Source: Morinoia aosen
Taxonomy: Eukaryota; Arthropoda; Malacostraca; Amphipoda; Talitridae
Direction of reading: 5' to 3'
Assembly: GCA_030386875.1 (NCBI GenBank)
Contig: CM059559.1
Coordinates: 64,866,392-64,930,391 of the forward strand
Length of the DNA: 64,000 nt
This document shows, one piece after another, positions 57,345 through 64,000 of this stretch; the first letter of the stretch is position 1, and each line of letters begins with the position of its first letter. Below the pieces are notes generated by a model. It saw only the letters and a program-made list of their open reading frames with translations. It searched no databases and had not been told where the DNA came from. A program made the translations under genes and the position numbers.

Positions 57345-58755
57345 CGAACCATTAATAGGTCGAACATCAGGATCGTAGGTTCACGAGCCAGGAACAAGAA
57401 TTAATCAACTAGGTCAAATCTTGAGACTAATGCCTGCTCGGCGTTTAAGATTACAAAACTACATTAACTCTAATTAACAACAACAAAATTCAGGAACGAA
57501 AGGATCTAGGGTTAACCTAGATAAATGAAAGAAAGGCGATCCCTATAAATTAACAAAAATGGCGACTTCTAGCATGGTGGCTAAAAACGCAGCAGCACTG
57601 TTTCCTCTACGAAGGCGCGAAACCTTGCATTCTTCAGCGGCGATCCTAATCAGCTTGCGGCGTGGCCCTCCAGAGGACTGGCCGTTCGCCCAGCTGGCAA
57701 AATTCAAGCCGCACGGCCCCGAGAATCCCCAGTAGTTTAACGCAGCTCAGTAGGCCGATAATCAGCCAGGGTAGCCAGCACCGCACAACTAAAATGACAG
57801 CCTCCTCTGAGATCGCAGCGTAGAATTAAAACCAGCTGTCCCGCAACGTTCCCGGTAGAGCAGCCTCAAGCTGGGCTTTTGGAGCCCGAAGACGCAGATA
57901 CTAGAAAAATGAAACAAATGAATTAGTGCAATGAAGAAGTCAATGGAGTAAGAAGTTATTCATAATGATTTTGCAGCACACAGGAACATTATAGCAGGAC
58001 TATTTCATATGCTAACCTGAGTTTAATTATGCCTCAGTGTGGAAGCCACTCGTAGAGTTAGAAAGATGGTAAACGTGAAGAAAAAGGCTCAAGCTAAGAG
58101 CAAAGTTAGGGAATAGAATTAGGTTTAAGAGTCAATAGCACTACCCGGAGAGTTAGACAGCTGGTAAGCCGTCTTTCAGTTAGGCTCCAGGTAGGATAAT
58201 TTAAGTTAAGGAAAAAGGTTAAGGGCCCATTCCAAGCAAGCTCGAAATAGATTTAGGTTACATTTAAGATATCATAGTATTAAGATATCGAAGATATTAA
58301 GGTTTAAGGATTTAATAAATCAAGAAATTTAAGGTAGCTTTAACAAGATCACGCACACTCACAGTCATACAATTAACAAAGGCAAGGTTATCTATCAGAG
58401 CAATAGGACAAAGGTGATTAATTCATAAGAAATAGAAGCAAAGATGGCTTTAGGAAATAGAGAGAATAAGTGAAGAAGCGATCCACCGGGACACGCGCTT
58501 GAGGACGTGCCACGGCTGAACACCGAGCGTCGGCACCCACGACTGCGGAACGCCTTTACTCTCGGGATTGATAAAAAAACCGCTGAGATCGTGACTAAAG
58601 GTCACCACCATAGCTAGGAAGTCGCAACTTAAATAAAGGAACAAAAAAGCAAGAGATACCAAACGGGTACCACTGCAACAAAAGGGATCAACCCAAAGTA
58701 TCAACAGGCAGAAATGAAGCTGTCTGACTCGCCGTAAAGCAGCTCCCACCTCACC
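57345..58755. other. Unclassified GC-richer block
   Basis: It begins where the zinc-finger gene ends and stops where CACTGTAAA begins at 58,756. The part 57,590-57,880 is strongly CpG-rich. The minus-strand frame 58,450-58,749 is hydrophobic in the middle but has no recognised family. A retroelement untranslated region is possible. Confidence 0.3.
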
Positions 58756-59170
58756 TCACTGTAAAAAAAACTGCAAAAAACAGACAAAAACAGACGAATT
58801 ATCTGTTAAAATGACACAAACTTTTACTTCTAGTCCGTTTTCTGAATATTATCTGTTAAATCAACAAATTCATCCGTAATTCGTTTCGATACCGGACAAT
58901 TTTTCTAATTTCCGTTGTTTTCACGGGTCAATTAAAAATTACGTGAGTAAATTGAATTCTTCGTTGTTGTAACGGAATCTTGAAAGTTGTCCGTTGTTCC
59001 AACGGCTCTTCTTTACATTAGGAGTAGTTTTCACAGACAAACTGAATATTGCAGATTCGACTGACTCCTCAGGGGATTATACAGAATTCGATTAAATTCC
59101 CATTGTTTCAATGGTCCGTAACAGTAAAAAGATGATCAAATATCTGTCACAATTGCTGTTAATGTTGCAG
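58756..59170. mobile_element. Possible end of a CACTGTAAA-type DNA transposon
   Basis: Starts CACTGTAAAAAAAACTG. Within 400 bp, CCGTTGTTxxAACGG-like inverted motifs occur near 58,913, 58,961 and 58,996, and ATCTGTTAAA occurs twice. This resembles a terminal and subterminal region. No opposite end found. Confidence 0.4.
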
Positions 59171-59624
59171 TATGTCTTGTATTACTCTGTCGTCGTTTTA
59201 CTTTTTGTTCAACCAACACATTAAAGATTTGCGTTTGCCAAGTATGAGATATAAAATTTATAATTCTGGCGGAACATCTGCATTTAAAAAATTAATAATA
59301 CTCTCAGAATATTATATATAGTATTAGCGCTGCGTAAAGAGTTTCAAGTTGCAAATACATCAATTTGCCAACTAGAAATATATGATGGCCATGACAGAAA
59401 GCGAAACGTTAATAAAAGGCCTGTGAAAATTTATTCAGAAAATGTGTCCATTCTCTCTCATATAACATACAGACAACGCAGCGTAAAGATGGTATACAAG
59501 TTGACGTATTCTGCACCAGAATTGGATAGCCCGTATATAAGTTGGCAAATAACCGTACTTAAACGTGTATATTTTCATTCTCTATGGATGTGAGGAACAT
59601 AATGCAATTAGGGGCTTGTGCGTT

Positions 59625-59705
59625 TATACGTACATACATATATTGTCTATTCACTTGTGTGTATATATACGTAAGTACATACGCGTAAACATACATACGA
59701 ATAAG
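59625..59705. repeat. TACATACG/TATATACG simple repeat
   Basis: Alternating ACATAC, TATATA and ACGTA units without a strict period. Confidence 0.5.
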
Positions 59706-60812
59706 TGAAAAATACTATAAAAGTGTTCATTGAGATCAATATGAATTTTCAAGTAAGCCTGTGTCAGGGAGGAAGTTCATTTTTTTATTCACACATGAAC
59801 TGTGCTCTGTGAAAAGAAAAACAGGATAACATGCAGCGTTTTTATCCCATTTTTAAACTTATTCAAACACTACACAGTCTAATAATGCATGGCATACAGT
59901 AATGGCATCACATACTGTATTATCGAACAAGTTAATGCGGTATTTAAATTTACGCAAATAAAAGTTACAAAGTTGAAAAAGTTAAATGAAGCACGAGCCG
60001 TTTTCATAGCCTAATATATACATAAATAAGTTATGCTAATAATTTGTAAGTGATCAACGGACAAATTCGATCACACGACTTTATTTACACTCAACGCTAA
60101 TATAACTTATAGCAGGGGTACTAAAACTTTTCTGCTGTGACTGAAACTGGAACAGGTAGTGACTGGAACCGCCCTCGCCCATACTTGATTAGTTCATTTG
60201 GTGCTTCACTGAAATAATATTTTCTTTGAGAAACTTTGGTTTCTCGTGAACAATATACCAAATAATATAGAGCCACGTTATATAGTTTTAATATAGAGCA
60301 CACTTGTTGACCTCATTTATTATAGATTTTTAAATTTCTCTACTTCTTCGGAAAAGAATAAAAGGATAAAGAAAAATGAAGCTGTTTATTAAATGAAAGA
60401 CACGCTGTCGTTGCCGTATTGAATTTATTAGTGGTAATAAATTCCACTATAAACTAATTGTTTTAAATGTGAAAATGAATGTTAGAAAATGTTTATCAAC
60501 CTTATTTGAGTCGTTTATGCTCTCTAAAACGCTAGAAATATCTTCAATTCATGTCCTGTCATGCGTCGAGTTGAATATATTTTCAACAATAGAAAGGACT
60601 CGTTACTCGTGTCCACTTTCGAACGTCTGTCGCAAACTAGTCCCTGTTCCTGGGCCCGGAGTGAAATTCATCGTAGTGGAATTCAGGACAGTGGAGGGCA
60701 TATAATCCATAACCTAAGTGTATATTACATTTTTATATCATTGATACTAAATTTCAAAGGAATTGAACGTTCAGCTGGTTAAAAACCATATAATAGAAGA
60801 TCGTGAGCGATG

Positions 60813-60887
60813 CCAATTGGCCAATGACGGAGCCCAAAAAACGTCACGTGACGAAAAATCGTCACGTGACTTTGTTTACAACTGGTT
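60813..60887 (+). promoter_or_regulatory. Promoter with CCAAT boxes and two GTCACGTGAC elements
   Basis: Overlapping CCAATTGG and CCAAT (60,813-60,825) are followed by two identical palindromes GTCACGTGAC at 60,843-60,852 and 60,861-60,870, spaced 18 bp start to start, each with the CACGTG E-box core bound by USF, Max or MITF/TFEB-type factors. An ATG follows at 60,888. This layout resembles NF-Y/E-box promoters of constitutive genes. No TATA box is evident. Confidence 0.55.
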
Positions 60888-60968
60888 ATGGCGGCCGTAA
60901 GTGATGCGAAGTAGATAACAGGAGTTAAAATGGCTCCTTGCGTACGCTTGAAAAAATGTTTTCGATAA
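60888..60968 (+). other. Two short upstream open frames
   Basis: ATG 60,888 gives eight codons (MAAVSDAK) and contains GCC|GTAAGT, a possible donor. ATG 60,930 in a good context (AAAATGG) gives twelve codons ending at 60,968. Either could be a regulatory upstream frame of the exon at 61,013, or the first could be the true start if the GTAAGT is spliced to an exon outside this window. Confidence 0.35.
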
Positions 60969-61012
60969 TTGATGAAACTAAACTATGTTAAATGCAATAT
61001 TGAAGATGCATT

Positions 61013-61114
61013 ATGTATCCAAAATGCCGGAGAAGTCTTGTGTGGAGTGAAGTGCTAGCATTTCTGTCCCTCGAACACCAAATCCAGTTTCAGAATGAGC
61101 TGTGCAAGACCAAG
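61013..61114 (+). CDS. Candidate first coding exon of a host gene
   Basis: ATG 61,013 opens exactly 34 codons to donor AAG|GTAATG (phase 0). The text (MYPKCRRSLVWSEVLAF, then SLEHQIQFQNELCKTK) has protein-like composition with a short amphipathic segment. I do not recognise the family. It lies about 140 bp after the E-box/CCAAT promoter. An alternative frame is closed. Later exons were not found up to the end of the window, so a first intron of more than 2.8 kb is implied. Confidence 0.4.
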
Positions 61115-64000
61115 GTAATGTAAAACTTAGAGTTACATCATATATCCCGATTAACTCACAGAATCAAAGCTTCATAAATTAATTATGAGTTTCTTATTAC
61201 CCATTGTTTGAAAAAAGAGTAGATTTTTAATTCACCCTTAAAAGCATGACTTTATGAAGAAAAAAATTTGTATGTGCTTTAACTTATGTTGTCATTGATG
61301 GAGGCCTAGCAAAATTAAATATTTTTTGTGGAAACTAAATAAAAAACAGACAACCCCAAAATTTAATTGACATTAAAATTAATATATGGTTGCCTTTTTC
61401 TACAAAATTTAATAACAAATGCATTCTAAAAGTAATTTTTTAAATAATTATTTATAATGAGATGTCTTGAATTGGCTGTATTGCCTATTTATTTTGTATC
61501 TGAAGTAACTGTCTTGTATTAAATTGCAATCACAATCTCTCATTAAAAGTTTTATGTTTGAATGAGTGACTTACTTTAGATGTGCATCCATCGTTTATTA
61601 CACGGTTCTTTCAGTTTGCTTGCGAACGAACAATTTTTAAATTTCTACATTTAATAAATATAGCTCAGTAAAAATAATATGATTAGTTATAGCATTTTAA
61701 AAATGATTAATATAAATCTATTATGTAGAGTATTCACAATGCCATCTAGATTTCACTAGATAACCATGCATGATCCATTTCTAAAATTCTTTTGCTTTTA
61801 ACACGTTCACTGCGTATTGGGCCTCATGTGTATACTATTCGGTAAATTGCTTATTCAAGTACCGGTGTAAGTAAACGGCATCTTATCTGTTTTACAAGCT
61901 TTTCAAAATATAACTGTTATCATACATTGGGAAATGTTATCATGCAATTGTATTTTCATATTTCTTAGAGGAAGGATGAAATTGTATTCGAGCACTAAAG
62001 TCATTTTCCCAATTGTACTAGTTACAACCTAACCAAACCCACCGGTAACAACTGTGGAAATGCAGTGAACATGTTTAATTTTAGTTGTTTTTCCTTTACT
62101 CGTGGCTTGAATTTCAATTGAAAATATAACATCATGCAGGCTTCTGCACTTATGAAGCCTTGTAGAGAAATATAGTGTATCTACTCTTGCTTTACTTAGT
62201 TGTAAAATGAATGATTAGGCTTTGAGAATACCAGCTTTCTATATTACATCTGGTCACTGGTAAATGTTGAGGAGAGGACCATAATTGATTTTGCACTTTT
62301 CGGTGCCTAAACATAGTTAATTAGATCTAAATAAAAATTTTTTCTTCTATGCACTTTCCGTCGCAAATGAGTATTTAACAAGTCATAGCAGTAAATTACT
62401 GACCGCAACTCTTGTTTTTCAAGCGGAAAGAAATTGGGCAGAGGGGAAGACTATAATGGACTCTCCCTTCCGAGCCGCTGAAAGGATGAGCGCAAAGATG
62501 AAAGTTGACATACCACTTTAACTCGTTATTTTATGGATGATAACCTTTATTGTGTTAATAACTGAAAGATCTTAGAAGTGGATTCAGGCTCTGCGGGGTA
62601 GGCTAATAATAAATTACAAAGTACCCAAACCTACTCTACCCAAACCAATCCTACCGCTATAACTCGGTTAAATACTAATTTTCGACAGAATTTGCATGGA
62701 TGGAAAGTTGTTTATTTTGACCTAATTAACTATGTTTAGGCAGCAAAAATTAGAAAATCGATTATGGTCCTCTCCTTTACAAATACACTGGTCACTTTCA
62801 AAAGTGGCCTTTAATGCAATGAAAAGTGATCAAAGTTGTTCACGATAGGCAGCCATACAGAGTTGGCCACCAAAGGTGACCATGCAAAGTGTACATAGAA
62901 TTTGTTTTAGTTATTTCAAGGTAAACATAATCACGGGATCTTTCTGCAAAGTTTTGTTCAGGGTGAACGGAATTTCCATTTTCATGAACTTGAGTCCCAA
63001 ATTGAAATTTGACTATAATTGAATGAATTGAAATCCAGTTAGAATGAAAAAAGATTGTGATAAGAATGTTCTCACTGAAAATGGTGATTGACATATTGGA
63101 AAAGTGAAATGAATTTTAAAATCAGATAATGTAAAAATTGAAAATCACATTAATTTATCATGCACCACTCTAAATAATTAAGAAATGTCACTCCAAAAAA
63201 TGTTAAGTTGGCGGTGATGGGTAGTTTTTAATGCATTTATACCTAAACATTTGTGTATTTCAGTGCATTGAACCCTGAACGGCATTTTTTAAGGAAATCC
63301 TAAATGTACTATTATAATGTTGCCTAAAGAGACACAACAGATATTTTGTTTCAAAACACGGATGAACATTACACATAATAGCATAATACGGCGTGCAATT
63401 CAATGACTGGTTATTCAATTTGTGTTTTCTGCATAACTAAATTGTTAATGTTTTCAATTGTCAGCTGTGAAAAATTCATTAAGATCTGTACAATGGTTCT
63501 CAAGATACAGAGGTTAGCAGCTGGGGAATAGGGTGGCTTACTTGAATTATTAGGTATCTTATGGGATTAATTTACATGTGAAGTCATAAAAATAACTTGT
63601 TTCTGGTATCTCAAAGAGATGTGTTTCAAAATGGTGTGGGCACTAATGAGGAGCTAACACACCCTGAGCCATACATTGTGTATGCATTCATTCAATAATT
63701 CACGAGCATTGCAAGATTATTTTTGAAATTATCAAATAACCCTTCTCTGCTATTGTAGGTTATTGACAATAAGATCAACAAAAGCTCTGTCCCTCTTTGT
63801 AGGAACTTGATTCTACTCTCATTTGATGCAGAAATGATCTGTTTACAAAAATGGATAAAAATTGAAGTTCTACTCTAAACTTGAGTGCTGCCAGAAATAT
63901 GTGTTCCTTCAAAATTATGATTTTGAATACGTATCTTTTTTCAATTCAATATTGATATTTGTGTTTCCATTTGTTATATATTGTTTATTTTTGGGTTTAA
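61115..64000. other. Unassigned sequence, possibly first intron
   Basis: AT-rich with no recognised gene or repeat. The minus-strand frame at 62,840-63,094 has no support. The stretch 62,425-62,510 is slightly GC-richer and purine-rich but has no confirmed exon. Confidence 0.35.

Noticed and set aside
1-64000. tRNA, rRNA or snRNA genes
   Set aside because: No cloverleaf with a GGTTCGAAxCC arm and no rRNA or snRNA signature was seen by eye; a covariance search was not possible.

Overview
This window looks like nuclear DNA of an arthropod, most likely a non-dipteran insect; the species cannot be named from it. The DNA is AT-rich and intron-rich, with GT-AG exons only 28-241 bases long. It contains TTAGG-like stretches (about 38.14-38.26 kb), Penelope-like retroelements with a GIY-YIG domain, and Tc1, hAT, CACTA-type and MITE DNA transposons. 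No bacterial or organellar genes are visible.

Host genes are few. The best supported is a six-exon gene on the minus strand, 14,947 down to 2,181. It encodes a protein of the insect DUF4806 type. All five introns have GT-AG ends and matching phases, and the frame runs unbroken to a terminal stop, but three exons each carry one premature stop, so I call it a young unprocessed pseudogene. Its introns hold a Tc1-like element (2,512-3,982), a BED-finger DNA transposon (4,484-6,640) and several SINEs. Near the right end, tandem CCAAT boxes and two GTCACGTGAC sites precede a 34-codon open exon with a good splice donor (60.8-61.1 kb, plus strand), a plausible promoter and first exon of a gene that continues beyond the window. 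Weaker exon groups lie at 27.4-30.5 kb and 48.2-50.1 kb, both plus strand.

The rest is mostly mobile DNA. A SINE-like family of about 350 bp occurs at least 13 times, minus-oriented in 7-14 kb and plus-oriented from 20 kb on. Three copies have target duplications of 12-16 bp. From 16 to 20.5 kb there are tandem repeats of 14, 21, 33 and 768 bp. Penelope remnants lie at 21.4-22.4 and 33.2-34.6 kb, a 5'-truncated LINE with its own nested insertion at 24.58-26.36 kb, a deleted hAT at 30.6-32.1 kb, and foldback or TTAA elements at 12.4, 35.6, 38.0 and 42.3 kb.

The most unusual region is 43.1-57.2 kb. A C2H2 zinc-finger gene of a widely dispersed, transposase-like animal family is cut twice by insertions with CACT...AGTG ends. 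The first is about 10.6 kb (43,518-54,123), an apparently non-autonomous element with palindromic subterminal repeats that encloses SINEs, a 12-bp minisatellite and spliced-looking exons. The second (55,683-56,995) begins CACTA, has perfect 19-bp inverted ends and GGCCCC-rich subterminal repeats. No RNA gene, CRISPR array or replication origin was recognised.
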